Of a DNA stretch of 64,000 nucleotides, positions 36,164 to 45,703 are shown in pieces. The notes beneath the pieces were generated by a model. It was given only the letters and a program-made list of their open reading frames with translations, was not told where the DNA came from and ran no database searches. Each line of letters starts with the position of its first letter. The first letter of the stretch is position 1. This DNA is from Carnimonas bestiolae (GTDB lineage: Bacteria > Pseudomonadota > Gammaproteobacteria > Pseudomonadales > Halomonadaceae), in the NCBI RefSeq assembly GCF_051251125.1, contig NZ_JBPCZL010000004.1. One strand, given 5' to 3'. A program made the position numbers and the translations under genes.

Positions 36164-37918
36164 CTATTTAAACCACCAGCTGATCAGCCAGCCAAACACC
36201 AGCAGCAGTGCGATTGCACGCCATAGCTGCAATTGTCGCGAGCCGCGCCGGCGCGATTGTGCCGTTTGCGCATCGGCGCGGCGCAGCCCCACCATCAGTT
36301 CGTAAAGACGCCTGAAACGCATGCTGCGTTTGGGCGACACCGCACGCCGCAGCAGGTTATCCAACGATGGCGGCGCATTGTTCACCCAGCGCGTCAGCGG
36401 CACATACTCTAGCGCGCCAAGATCGTGTTCAGTACGCAGCTTCTGCGCCAACGGCTTGTACGGTAGATAGCCGCCACGGCCCATACCTGCAATCGGCCGC
36501 CCCTTGCCACTTCGCTCATAAGCGGCTGAATAACTTAGCAACCAGTAAATTATCGAGGCGAGCGAGTATTGGTCGCTGCGCCGCCCTACCTCCAGCCCCA
36601 GCCAATATTCCGGCGCCGCGAAATCGTTGATGCCCGCCCCCTGCGCCAGCGAGCGCGCCATCTCCGCCGGCGTATCACGCGGACAGCAGGCAGCGAACTC
36701 GGTCAGCACCACTTGTCCATGGCGATCGACCACGAAACTGTTTGGGCTCAGCGATTGGTGGAGAAACTCGCGCCGATGCAGTGCGCTGACCGCTTTGGTC
36801 ATTTGGCGGCCAATTTCCAGGCGCTGCGCCAGACCGATATCCGCATGCTGACGAATCCACTGACCCAGCGTCTCGCCTTCTATATAGCGCATCAGATAAT
36901 AATGGTAGGACGGTGCGCGCCGCGATGTTTCGAGACGATTAACATGCGGTGAGCGCAGCGCCCCCAGCATGTCGCGCTGGCGGTCGAACAGATAAAGATA
37001 ATCGTGGCTGCCCGACATTTCGAGCGCGGGCGTTGCCATCAGCAAGCGGTCGCCACTTGCCGCATCCCGAACGCGATACACGCGCTGCTGATTTCCGCTG
37101 GAAAGCAGCTCTTCGATCCAGTAGCCGTCGATTTCATCGCCAGGCGCCAGTTCAGGGGGCAGCGGCAGGCGGTCGCGATCGCTCGCTGCGGGCCACAGGT
37201 CATCCAAGCGATCCACGCGCATCAATTGGAAGCAGATCGATTCCGCCGACACGCCACGACCGGCGGCCAGTTCAGCCGCTCGCTCAGCCAGCGCCAAACA
37301 GGCCGCATCGAGATCAGCGCTGTGCTCACGAATCAGCTGCATGTAGTCGCTGGGCAGTAAAATACCGCGCACCGTCTGGGTGGCAAACAGGAACAGATCG
37401 CCCTGCACCAACGGCAGCGTCAGGTAGTCAAGGTCGAGGCTGGCATCCATTCCAAGCGCGCGCGAGGGATAACGATAGCCGCCTAAATCGGTAATGTGTT
37501 CACGGGTCAGCTGCTCTATTTCAGCGCCGCGCAAGCGATACACCACGGTGTCGCCAGCATGAAACAAGTGGCCTTGATCGTGATGAAGAATCAGCGCTGA
37601 CAGCGAGCTGACATAGCTGCCGCTGGCGACAAAGCGACTCTGACTGAAACACCACCCGTTGAGCGCCAGCAGCACACGCGTAGCCGCCCGCTTGATCGGC
37701 CACTCCGCTGGCGTGGACGGGTAGTCGGCAAGAAATCCTTTGATAGCAAGGTCAGCCGCCTGGCGTGCAATCGCATTACGCCACGGCGAATCAGCGATTA
37801 ACGCACAGGCGTCAAAGCGCTCGTGCGAATCACCTTCGGCCAACTGCACCGCTACCGCTGAACGCTGCTGCCGCTCAGACGCCAGCCGTGCCTGACCAAC
37901 GCTTACCCTAAGCCCCAT
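36164..37918 (-). CDS. PP2C-like + kinase-like membrane protein with both catalytic sites degenerate
   Basis: 584 residues built like the bifunctional PP2C phosphatase / Ser-Thr kinase family. The PP2C-like part (1-245) keeps HAGDTVVYRLR but has QQRSA for NQD, ADS for ADG, and ATQTV where SDG should be, so most metal-binding Asp are gone. The kinase-like part (260-545) has no beta-3 Lys (LLMATPAL), HQSLSPNS in place of HRDLKPEN (387-394) and EFA for DFG (407-409), yet keeps the structural APE (435-437) and SDQYSLASIIYWL. A C-terminal membrane helix (LWRAIALLLVFGWLISWW) is present. The ATG at 37918 (MGLRVSVGQ) fits the family start and has GGGGAAGAG ahead; another ATG is at 37939. It probably acts as a pseudo-enzyme scaffold or sensor. 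Confidence 0.8.
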   Translation of the reverse strand: MGLRVSVGQARLASERQQRSAVAVQLAEGDSHERFDACALIADSPWRNAIARQAADLAIKGFLADYPSTPAEWPIKRAATRVLLALNGWCFSQSRFVASGSYVSSLSALILHHDQGHLFHAGDTVVYRLRGAEIEQLTREHITDLGGYRYPSRALGMDASLDLDYLTLPLVQGDLFLFATQTVRGILLPSDYMQLIREHSADLDAACLALAERAAELAAGRGVSAESICFQLMRVDRLDDLWPAASDRDRLPLPPELAPGDEIDGYWIEELLSSGNQQRVYRVRDAASGDRLLMATPALEMSGSHDYLYLFDRQRDMLGALRSPHVNRLETSRRAPSYHYYLMRYIEGETLGQWIRQHADIGLAQRLEIGRQMTKAVSALHRREFLHQSLSPNSFVVDRHGQVVLTEFAACCPRDTPAEMARSLAQGAGINDFAAPEYWLGLEVGRRSDQYSLASIIYWLLSYSAAYERSGKGRPIAGMGRGGYLPYKPLAQKLRTEHDLGALEYVPLTRWVNNAPPSLDNLLRRAVSPKRSMRFRRLYELMVGLRRADAQTAQSRRRGSRQLQLWRAIALLLVFGWLISWWFK

Positions 37919-38216
37919 CGGCACTCTTCCCCCTGCCATTGTTATCGCCGCCGCTTACCAGCCTGCAAGCTTGCCACAACCGCGCCACCTTCGCGATATG
38001 CGCCGCAGGTCCAGCGCGCTTTCACAGCGCGCGCACAGTGCCAATTCAACGCCGCTATCCTTTCGTTACCAGCGGTCGGAACGATAAGGCAGCTACTCCG
38101 AGTAGCTGACGTTCAGCGCCCCTCGGCTGCAGGTAACATAAAGGAATTGGTAATCCTTAAGCGCTATTCGTATACTCGACACACCAATTTGCGAACAAGG
38201 CACTCAAGGTCCAAAC

Positions 38217-38753
38217 ATGAGTTTTTCAAGCATTACGCCGGGAAAAGACGTACCGGAAGATATCTACGTAGTTATCGAGATTCCCGCCAACCATGCGCCA
38301 ATCAAATACGAAGTAGATAAAGACTTCGATGCCCTGATGGTGGATCGCTTCCTCGCTACCCCAATGTTTTACCCGGCCAACTATGGCTACATCTCCCAAA
38401 CGCTGGCCGACGATGGCGATCCGGCCGACGCGCTGGTCGTCACACCTTATCCGGTTCAGCCGGGCAGCGTAATTCGTGCGCGCCCAGTGGGCGTACTGCG
38501 CATGACCGACGAAGCGGGTGTCGATGCCAAACTCATCTGCGTGCCGCACACCAAACTGACCAAGGTCTATGACGATGTTGAAAACATCGGCGACCTGCCG
38601 GAGCTACTGCGCCAGCAGATCGTGCACTTCTTCGAGAACTACAAGGATCTCGAGAAAGGCAAATGGGTCAAGGTAGAAGGCTGGGGCGATAAAGACGTTG
38701 CCACCAAGCTGATCAACCAGGCAGTAGAAGCGTACAAGGCTGAACAGCAGTAA
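38217..38753 (+). CDS. ppa: Inorganic pyrophosphatase (family I)
   Basis: Hydrolyses PPi to phosphate. 178 residues with the signature DDGDPADALVV (metal-binding Asp), EIPANHAPIKYEVDKD and YPANYGYI. AAGG precedes the ATG. A terminator follows, so it is likely monocistronic. Confidence 0.98.
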   Translation: MSFSSITPGKDVPEDIYVVIEIPANHAPIKYEVDKDFDALMVDRFLATPMFYPANYGYISQTLADDGDPADALVVTPYPVQPGSVIRARPVGVLRMTDEAGVDAKLICVPHTKLTKVYDDVENIGDLPELLRQQIVHFFENYKDLEKGKWVKVEGWGDKDVATKLINQAVEAYKAEQQ

Positions 38754-38776
38754 TTTCTGCCAGTATCAGCTCATCA

Positions 38777-38800
38777 ATGCCCGCTTAGGCGGGCATTTTT
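38777..38800 (+). terminator. Terminator after ppa
   Basis: ATGCCCGC, TTAG loop, GCGGGCATTTTT, 24 bp after the ppa stop. Confidence 0.9.
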
Positions 38801-39031
38801 GCACGTGAATACCAAGGTGAGCGGCAGCAGTGTGGATGCTGAAGCGACTTCGCTGACGCCTCACGGTTAGTATCGCGCTACGTGCCAAAAGGCGTGCCTT
38901 ATAGCTGGCCATAGCGCCCGCCCGCTCACTCTCGGTTAAATGGGGCATCTTCTCCCTAGCAGCAGTTGCGCATCGCTGTTGCGGCCCTCATTATGAGGAC
39001 GCCGCGCGACCGTTGGACCAAGAGAGCCCTC

Positions 39032-40921
39032 ATGCGTTACTTATTTCCCCTGCTACTGATGCTGGCAAGCCTGCTTGCAACACCGCTATCCCATGCGGAG
39101 TCACTGTTTCAACAGGACCCGCTGCCGGGCGCTGCCAAAAGCAACCCCGCCGATGCATCGCCCTCTCCGGTATCCAACGCCGCGCACAGTGATTTCCTGC
39201 CCGTCGATAAAGCGTTCAAGCTGCACAGTTGGCGCGATCAGCACAGTATCTGGATCGGTATTGAGATCCACCCCGGCTACTATCTTTATCGCGACCGCAT
39301 TCACCTAAAGGCGGAGGACGGCAACCTCACGCTCGGCACGCCTGAACTACCCGCGGGTGAATTCAAATCCGATCGCTTTATGGGTGACGTCAGCGTGTTT
39401 CACCAGCAGTTGGTGTTCCGCACTCCCATCAAGCAGGGGGATGGCGATACCCCTAAGGTGACGCTCGACTATCAGGGCTGCGCCGAGAAAGGGCTCTGCT
39501 ATGCACCTGAGCGTCGCACCCTGAGCGTGGAATCCGGCCCGCGCCCTGCACAGTTCGACCGGCCACGCTCCAGTACCGACAACGCCTCGTCGGCGGCCGA
39601 AAAAACCGCGGCGTCTTCCTCCACCGCTCAGCCAACGACCGATACTGCGCCCGCCGACACCGCCAGCTCCGTGCCAGCGGTAAGTGCGTGGCAACTGCTG
39701 CTGCTATTTTTCGCCGGCGCAGGACTGGTGCTAACGCCGTGCGTGCTGCCCATGCTACCGATCATTTCGGCGCTGATTGTCGGGCAGAATGCCTCACTGA
39801 AACGTGCCTTGCTCCTGTCGGGATGTTATGTGGCAGGGATGGTCGTTACCTATGCCGCCATCGGTCTGGTGGTGGGCCTGATTGGTGGCGGCCTTAACCT
39901 TCAGGCCCACATGCAGTCGCCTTGGGTCGTCGTGCCCTTCGCGCTGATTTTCGTTGTGCTAGCGCTATTGACCAACGAATGGATCAAACTGCCAAGCACC
40001 GGCTGGGGACACCGCACCGCAGCGCTGGAAGAACGCTTCCGACAGATGGGGCCGTTTGGGCTAGTGATCGCAGGCGCGATATCAACGCTGGTGATTAGCC
40101 CCTGCCTATCAGCACCGCTGGCGGGCGTTCTGACCTATCTATCCACTACCGGCAATGCGCTGGGCGGCGCGCTGTCGCTGCTCGCACTGGGGCTAGGCAT
40201 GGGTATCCCGCTGATGCTGGTCAGCGTATTCGGCAGCAGCGTTGTGCCGCGACGCGGTGCCTGGATGGAGCGCGTGCGCAACCTGTGTTCGCTGGCGCTG
40301 CTGGCGGTTGCGCTGTGGCTGGTGGGCGGTTGGCTACCCGCAGCGGCGGTGCTGGTGGGCTATGCCGCGCTGATGCTGGCGGCAGCGCTCTATCTCGGCG
40401 CGCTCGAGCGCAAGGCTCCGCACTTCCTGCGCGCGCTGGCGCTGCTGCTTGGCGCATGGGCACTGTGCTGTGTGGTGGGCGCAGCGATGGGCAATGGCGA
40501 TCCGCTCAAGCCGCTATCAGCCGCGACGCTGCCTGCTTCGCGCGAAAGCACCGCAACGCCCACGCCGAGCTTCACCACCCTATCCAGCATTGATCAGCTT
40601 GACAAAACGCTCGCGCAGTCGGCACAGCAAGGCAAGCCGGTGCTGGTCGATCTGTATGCCGATTGGTGCGTAGCGTGCAAAGCGATGGAAGCCGATCTGT
40701 TTACTCGCCCTGAGGTGGCGGCGGCGCTAGGCAAGCTCACGCTGATTCGTTTCGATGTGACCGCCAATAGCGAAGACGCGCGCCGCCTGCTGAAGCGCTA
40801 CGGCCTGTATGGCCCCCCTACCTTGCTATTTTTCCGCGATGGCAAGGAAAAGCGCGAGCTGCGTCTTCAGGGAGAGCCCAACGCTGAGCAAATTATCAAC
40901 GCGAGCGATAAAATCGGCTAA
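39032..40921 (+). CDS. dsbD: Protein-disulfide reductase DsbD
   Basis: Passes electrons from cytoplasmic thioredoxin to the periplasm. About 629 residues: a signal peptide (YLFPLLLMLASLLATPLSHA), a periplasmic alpha domain with the Cys pair in GCAEKGLCYAPERR, an eight-helix beta domain with redox Cys in LTPCVLPMLPI and ISPCLSAPLAG, and a C-terminal thioredoxin-like domain with YADWCVACKAME (near 546). A Ser/Thr/Ala-rich linker separates the alpha and beta domains. The ATG at 39032 is preferred over 38966 because the signal peptide starts there. Confidence 0.96.
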   Translation: MRYLFPLLLMLASLLATPLSHAESLFQQDPLPGAAKSNPADASPSPVSNAAHSDFLPVDKAFKLHSWRDQHSIWIGIEIHPGYYLYRDRIHLKAEDGNLTLGTPELPAGEFKSDRFMGDVSVFHQQLVFRTPIKQGDGDTPKVTLDYQGCAEKGLCYAPERRTLSVESGPRPAQFDRPRSSTDNASSAAEKTAASSSTAQPTTDTAPADTASSVPAVSAWQLLLLFFAGAGLVLTPCVLPMLPIISALIVGQNASLKRALLLSGCYVAGMVVTYAAIGLVVGLIGGGLNLQAHMQSPWVVVPFALIFVVLALLTNEWIKLPSTGWGHRTAALEERFRQMGPFGLVIAGAISTLVISPCLSAPLAGVLTYLSTTGNALGGALSLLALGLGMGIPLMLVSVFGSSVVPRRGAWMERVRNLCSLALLAVALWLVGGWLPAAAVLVGYAALMLAAALYLGALERKAPHFLRALALLLGAWALCCVVGAAMGNGDPLKPLSAATLPASRESTATPTPSFTTLSSIDQLDKTLAQSAQQGKPVLVDLYADWCVACKAMEADLFTRPEVAAALGKLTLIRFDVTANSEDARRLLKRYGLYGPPTLLFFRDGKEKRELRLQGEPNAEQIINASDKIG

Positions 40922-40988
40922 CGGAAGCGATCTACACCTATCGCTACTGGACAGCCGCATTAATTTTGGGCAAACTTCGCTACCAACC

Positions 40989-41041
40989 GTTACAAACACA
41001 CTAACGTCGACAATCGTGACGCTATCTTGCCGGTTTGTAAC
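40989..41041. promoter_or_regulatory. 9-bp inverted repeat in the accB upstream region
   Basis: GTTACAAAC at 40989-40997 and GTTTGTAAC at 41033-41041 are perfect reverse complements 35 bp apart, about 100 bp before accB. It may be a looping operator or autoregulatory site; no factor is known to me. Confidence 0.35.
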
Positions 41042-41142
41042 ATGGTTAACAGCGTATGCTGAACTTTATTCAAGGCGGCGCCGTGTTCCATTAAAACAGC
41101 CACTGGCACCGCATTTTTTATTTCTTTTTCCACAGGATTTTC

Positions 41143-41607
41143 ATGGACATTCGCAAAGTCAAAAAGCTGATCGAGCTTCTCGAAGAATCAAATATCAGTG
41201 AAATTGAAATCCAGGAAGGCGAAGAATCCGTACGCATCAGCCGCGGCGGTGCCCAGGGCGCGGTGGCTCCTGCCCCCGCTACCTATTACACCGGCGCAGC
41301 GCCCGCTGCAGCCCCGGCACCGGCAGCCGCCCCCGCTGCTGCACCAGCACCGGCAGAAGACGCAGTACCTGCGGGTCATCAGGTGAAATCTCCCATGGTA
41401 GGTACCTTCTATCGCTCTCCTGCTCCCGGTGCGAAATCCTTCGCCGAAGTCGGTCAAAGCGTCAAGAAAGGCGATACTGTGTGCATCGTTGAAGCAATGA
41501 AAATGATGAACCAGATCGAAGCGGATAAAGACGGCGTTATCGAAGCCATCCTGGTCGAAGACGGCGAGCCGGTCGAATTTGACCAGCCTCTGGTAGTGAT
41601 CGGTTGA
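41143..41607 (+). CDS. accB: Biotin carboxyl carrier protein of acetyl-CoA carboxylase
   Basis: Carries CO2 on biotin for malonyl-CoA synthesis. 154 residues: N-terminal MDIRKVKKLIELLEE, an Ala/Pro-rich flexible linker (about 40-77), and a biotinyl domain with the modified Lys in EAMKMMNQIEADKDG (near 119). First gene of accBC. Confidence 0.98.
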   Translation: MDIRKVKKLIELLEESNISEIEIQEGEESVRISRGGAQGAVAPAPATYYTGAAPAAAPAPAAAPAAAPAPAEDAVPAGHQVKSPMVGTFYRSPAPGAKSFAEVGQSVKKGDTVCIVEAMKMMNQIEADKDGVIEAILVEDGEPVEFDQPLVVIG

Positions 41608-41644
41608 TACCCCTCTTCTTTCACCAACGCCAGAGAGTCGCCTT

Positions 41645-42988
41645 ATGTTGCAAAAGGTACTGATCGCCAACCGTGGCGAAATCGCACTGCGCATCCTGCG
41701 CGCGTGCAAAGAGCTCGGCATCAAGACCGTCGCCGCGCACTCCAAGGCCGATCGTGATCTTCTTCATGTCCGCCTTGCCGATGAAGCCGTTTGTATCGGC
41801 CCGGCCCCTTCGCCAGCTTCTTATCTGAATATTCCGGCACTCATCTCTACTGCCGAAGTTACCGATGCCCAGGCTATCCATCCTGGCTACGGCTTCCTGT
41901 CGGAAAACGCTGACTTTGCCGAGCAGGTCGAGCGCTCCGGCTTCACCTTCGTGGGACCGACCGCCGACGTTATTCGCCTGATGGGCGACAAGGTATCGGC
42001 CATCGAAGCCATGAAAGCCGCCGGCGTACCTACCGTACCCGGTTCCGACGGCCCGCTTCCCGACGATGAACAAGCACAGTTGGCCATCGCCGAGCGCATC
42101 GGCTACCCCGTTATCATCAAGGCAGCTGCCGGTGGCGGCGGTCGCGGTATGCGCGTCGTGCGTAGCCCGGATGAGCTCGTGGGTGCGGTCGCGATTACCA
42201 AAAGTGAAGCCGGAGCGGCGTTTGGCTCCAGCGTGGTGTACATGGAGAAATTCCTTGAACGCCCGCGCCACGTCGAAATTCAAGTATTGGCCGACGGTCA
42301 GGGCAATGCCGTCCATCTGTATGACCGCGACTGCTCGCTGCAACGTCGTCACCAGAAGGTGCTCGAAGAAGCGCCTGCCCCGCATCTCGATCCAGAGGCG
42401 CGCGCCAAAGTGCTGAAGCGCTGCGTCGATGCGTGCATTCAAATCGGCTATCGCGGTGCAGGTACGTTCGAATTTCTGTATGAAGACGGCGAATATTTCT
42501 TCATCGAAATGAACACCCGCGTGCAGGTTGAGCATCCGGTTACCGAGATGATTACCGGCATTGATATCGTCAAGGAGCAGCTGCGCATCGCTTCCGGCCT
42601 GCCGCTGTCGATCACTCAGGACGATGTGCAGGAAAACGGCCACGCCTTCGAGTGTCGTATCAACGCAGAGGATTCGCGCACCTTTATGCCGTCCCCCGGC
42701 AAGGTCACCTTCTACCACGCCCCCGGCGGTATTGGCGTGCGCATGGATTCACACCTGTACACGGGGTACTCAGTGCCGCCGAACTACGATTCACTGATCG
42801 GCAAGCTGATCACCCACGGTGAAGACCGCGCCAGCGCACTGGTACGCATGCGTAACGCGCTCGATGAACTGCTGGTGGAAGGCATCAAGACCAACATCGA
42901 ACTGCAGCAGGATCTGGTGGTTGACGAAGCCTTCATGAAAGGCGGCGTTAACATCCATTATCTTGAGCACAAGCTCGGTCTAAGCTAA
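41645..42988 (+). CDS. accC: Biotin carboxylase subunit of acetyl-CoA carboxylase
   Basis: ATP-grasp enzyme that carboxylates AccB biotin. 447 residues: KVLIANRGEIALRI, the Gly-rich ATP loop KAAAGGGGRGMR, RDCSLQRRHQKVLEEAPAP, and the catalytic FIEMNTRVQVEHPVTEMITG. It starts 37 bp after accB. Confidence 0.99.
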   Translation: MLQKVLIANRGEIALRILRACKELGIKTVAAHSKADRDLLHVRLADEAVCIGPAPSPASYLNIPALISTAEVTDAQAIHPGYGFLSENADFAEQVERSGFTFVGPTADVIRLMGDKVSAIEAMKAAGVPTVPGSDGPLPDDEQAQLAIAERIGYPVIIKAAAGGGGRGMRVVRSPDELVGAVAITKSEAGAAFGSSVVYMEKFLERPRHVEIQVLADGQGNAVHLYDRDCSLQRRHQKVLEEAPAPHLDPEARAKVLKRCVDACIQIGYRGAGTFEFLYEDGEYFFIEMNTRVQVEHPVTEMITGIDIVKEQLRIASGLPLSITQDDVQENGHAFECRINAEDSRTFMPSPGKVTFYHAPGGIGVRMDSHLYTGYSVPPNYDSLIGKLITHGEDRASALVRMRNALDELLVEGIKTNIELQQDLVVDEAFMKGGVNIHYLEHKLGLS

Positions 42989-43010
42989 GCCTACGCTGTA
43001 AAGCACCATC

Positions 43011-43051
43011 GCCGGGGAGGTCTCGTTCAAGCGGGCCTCCCCGGTGTGTTT
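43011..43051 (+). terminator. Hairpin terminator after accC
   Basis: GCCGGGGAGG and CCTCCCCGG arms with a 15-nt loop, followed by TGTGTTTTAT. The U-run is imperfect. Confidence 0.65.
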
Positions 43052-43157
43052 TATATCCTGCGTTACGCGACTTGTATCTGCGCAGGCGATGCGCCACTCT
43101 CTCGCACTACTTCTTTCACGTGCTTATTCATTCATAACGGTAATCAGGATCACTTTC

Positions 43158-44069
43158 ATGGCATGGCTACAGCTTCACGCGCGCGTTGCCCCATCCTACG
43201 CAGAAACCCTCGAATCACTGCTGCTCGATGAAGGCGCTCAAGCCATTACCTTCGAGGATGCGGAGGATCGCCCGCTCTACGAACCGGATTTGGGCACTAC
43301 GCCGCTGTGGGCGGAAACGGTGCTGACCGGCCTCTACGATGATCTGGAAGGTGTCGATGCGATGCTGGAGCGCGTGCGAGCGGGCTGGAGCGCAGTAGAG
43401 CCCGAGACACCCTGCCCCGAGATCGACTATGAAGTGCTGCAGGACAAGGACTGGAGCCGCGAATGGATGGACGGCTTCGAGCCGCTGAAAATGGGCCAGA
43501 AGCTGTGGATTGTGCCGAGCTGGACCGACGCCCCCGAGCCCGATGCAGTTAATCTGATGCTCGACCCGGGGCTTGCGTTCGGCACCGGCACTCATCCCAC
43601 TACTGCGCTGTGTCTTGAATGGCTCGATGGGCTCGCCGTTGCAGACGCGCTAAGCGATACCGAGGTGCTCGACTTTGGCTGCGGCTCGGGCATTCTGGCG
43701 ATTGCCGCGCTGAAACTGGGCGCGCACTTTGCGCAGGGCGTTGATATCGACCCGCAGGCACTGCTGGCCACCCGCGATAACGCCGAGCGTAACGGCATCG
43801 ACGAACAGCAGTTGGCGGTTGCACTGCCCGAGCACGAGCCGCAGCGCCAGTACGCGATCGTGGTGGCCAACATTCTGGCCGGCCCGCTGGTCGAACTCGC
43901 GCCGACGCTGGCATCCCGCATGGCCCCGGGCGCACGTTTTGCGCTTTCAGGCATTCTCGCCAATCAGGCTGACGGTCTGGTCGATGCTTATCATCAGCAG
44001 GGCCTGATCGTCGATGATATCGCCACGCGCGAAGGCTGGGTGCGCGTGAGTGGCCATTTGCCAAGCTAA
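43158..44069 (+). CDS. prmA: Ribosomal protein L11 methyltransferase
   Basis: Trimethylates L11. 303 residues: N-terminal substrate domain MAWLQLHARV, SAM motif I VLDFGCGSGILAIAALKLGA, and NPPF-like motif VVANILAGPLVELAP. DPGLAFGTGTHPTTALCLEWL is the family signature. The ATG at 43158 gives the canonical start; the frame is open from 43044. Confidence 0.97.
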   Translation: MAWLQLHARVAPSYAETLESLLLDEGAQAITFEDAEDRPLYEPDLGTTPLWAETVLTGLYDDLEGVDAMLERVRAGWSAVEPETPCPEIDYEVLQDKDWSREWMDGFEPLKMGQKLWIVPSWTDAPEPDAVNLMLDPGLAFGTGTHPTTALCLEWLDGLAVADALSDTEVLDFGCGSGILAIAALKLGAHFAQGVDIDPQALLATRDNAERNGIDEQQLAVALPEHEPQRQYAIVVANILAGPLVELAPTLASRMAPGARFALSGILANQADGLVDAYHQQGLIVDDIATREGWVRVSGHLPS

Positions 44070-44114
44070 GCTGGCAGCATCGTCAGCGCGAGTGAGCCGT
44101 AAATAAATAGCCTG

Positions 44115-44173
44115 AAAACAGCGGCGCTCTGCCTTGAGCGCCGTGAAAAAGAGCAGCCTTTGCAGGCAAAGGC
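44115..44173 (+). promoter_or_regulatory. Two hairpins between prmA and dusB
   Basis: CGGCGCTC...GAGCGCCG at about 44121-44142, then GCCTTTGC-AG-GCAAAGGC at 44156-44173, followed by ATATTTTTTG. They could end prmA transcription or sit in the dusB-fis leader. A weak promoter-like pair (TTCAAT, 17 bp, TATCAT) follows at about 44218-44246. Confidence 0.4.
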
Positions 44174-44296
44174 ATTCTCAAATTGAATATTTTTTGATCA
44201 CTTTGGTCTCAACGCGCCTTCAATTGCCCGCCACTTGGCGCTATCATAAGTCCCCCTTAATTCACCACTGCTGTCGAAGCGATCCGCGGATACGTC

Positions 44297-45298
44297 ATGC
44301 CCTTTCAAATTGGCCCCCACCAGTTCGAAAATCGTCTGTTGTTGGCGCCCATGGCAGGCGTTACAGACCGCCCGTTTCGCAAGTTGTGCAAAGCGCTTGG
44401 GGCCGGCATTACGGTGTCGGAAATGCTGACGTCCGACCGACGTCTCTGGCATACCCCCAAGTCACGGCTGCGCCTTGATCATCGCGGTGAAACCGGACCA
44501 CGGGTAGTACAAATTGCCGGTGGTGATGCCGAGATGCTGGCCGACGCCGCCCAGGCCAATGCCGAGCACGGTGCCGAAATCATCGATATCAATATGGGAT
44601 GTCCGGCCAAAAAGGTGTGTAATAAAGCGGCGGGCTCAGCGCTAATGCGTGACGAAGTGCTGGTGGGCGAAATTCTTGAGGCAGTGGTCAGCGCCGTTAG
44701 CGTGCCGGTCACCTTGAAAATCCGCACCGGCTGGAGCAGCGATAGCCGCAACGGGGTACGAATTGCACGGCTCGCTGAGTCGCTGGGTATCAAGGCCATT
44801 GCCGTGCACGGGCGAACTCGCGACCAGAAGTTTGAGGGGGAAGCGGAATACGACACCATCCGCGCCGTCAAACAGGCAGTGAATATTCCGGTGATCGCCA
44901 ATGGCGACATCGACTCCCCCGCCAAGGCGGCACAGGTGCTGGCCTATACTGGCGCCGATGGCGTAATGATTGGCCGTGCTGCGCAAGGCAATCCGTGGAT
45001 TTTCCGTGAGATACAGCACTATCTGAGCTATGGCGAGCATCTGGCACCGCCCAGCAATGAAGAGCGATTGAACACCATGCGCCATCACCTCAATGCGCTG
45101 CACGAGCACTATGGTGATTTCATGGGCGTGAGGGTCGCTCGCAAGCACGTGGGGTGGTATCTCAGCACCCTCGCCGAGGGCCGCGAAGCACGCGCCACTT
45201 TCAACACGCTCGACAACGAACAAGATCAGCTCGACTTTCTCGATCACTTTTTTGACCAAGCGTCGATGCACTTGCCCGACGGAAGTACGCTCCAATGA
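44297..45298 (+). CDS. dusB: tRNA-dihydrouridine synthase B
   Basis: FMN- and NADPH-dependent reduction of uridine (position 17 in E. coli tRNA). 333 residues: LLLAPMAGVTDRPFRKLC, the catalytic Cys in DINMGCPAKKVCNKAAGSALM, AVHGRTRDQKFEG, and IANGDIDSPAKA. It overlaps fis by 4 bp (ATGA), the conserved dusB-fis operon. Confidence 0.97.
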   Translation: MPFQIGPHQFENRLLLAPMAGVTDRPFRKLCKALGAGITVSEMLTSDRRLWHTPKSRLRLDHRGETGPRVVQIAGGDAEMLADAAQANAEHGAEIIDINMGCPAKKVCNKAAGSALMRDEVLVGEILEAVVSAVSVPVTLKIRTGWSSDSRNGVRIARLAESLGIKAIAVHGRTRDQKFEGEAEYDTIRAVKQAVNIPVIANGDIDSPAKAAQVLAYTGADGVMIGRAAQGNPWIFREIQHYLSYGEHLAPPSNEERLNTMRHHLNALHEHYGDFMGVRVARKHVGWYLSTLAEGREARATFNTLDNEQDQLDFLDHFFDQASMHLPDGSTLQ

Positions 45299-45597
45299 AT
45301 GAACGAATCACTATTCCCCCGCCCTACGAGGCCATCACTCAGGCACCGTCCAATCACTCACAGAGTGAGCACACGACGCTGCGCGAAACGGTCGCCATGA
45401 CCATGGATCGCTACTTCACCCATCTGGATGGCGAAAGCGTCAGCGATCTTTATCAGATGGTGATTACCGAAGTAGAGGCACCGCTGCTGGCCAGTGTGAT
45501 GGAGCATGTTAACGGCAACCAGACGGCCGCATCGCAGATGCTGGGGCTCAATCGCGGCACCCTCAGGAAAAAACTGAAACAGTACGGATTGCTCTAA
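45295..45597 (+). CDS. fis: DNA-binding protein Fis
   Basis: Nucleoid-associated factor for rRNA transcription, recombination and chromosome shape. 100 residues: the dimer core (VSDLYQMVITEVEAPLL) and C-terminal helix-turn-helix NQTAASQMLGLNRGTLRKKL. The first 35 residues vary from the enteric form. Confidence 0.97.
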   Translation: MNERITIPPPYEAITQAPSNHSQSEHTTLRETVAMTMDRYFTHLDGESVSDLYQMVITEVEAPLLASVMEHVNGNQTAASQMLGLNRGTLRKKLKQYGLL

Positions 45598-45703
45598 CGC
45601 ATCTCGAAGGCGAGGCCCGCTCAGGCTTCGCCTTCCTTCGTTTTACCGTGACCCGCCCGCTTGGCGGAGCGACTACTTACCCAACCCATCCAAAGAGTCT
45701 TGC

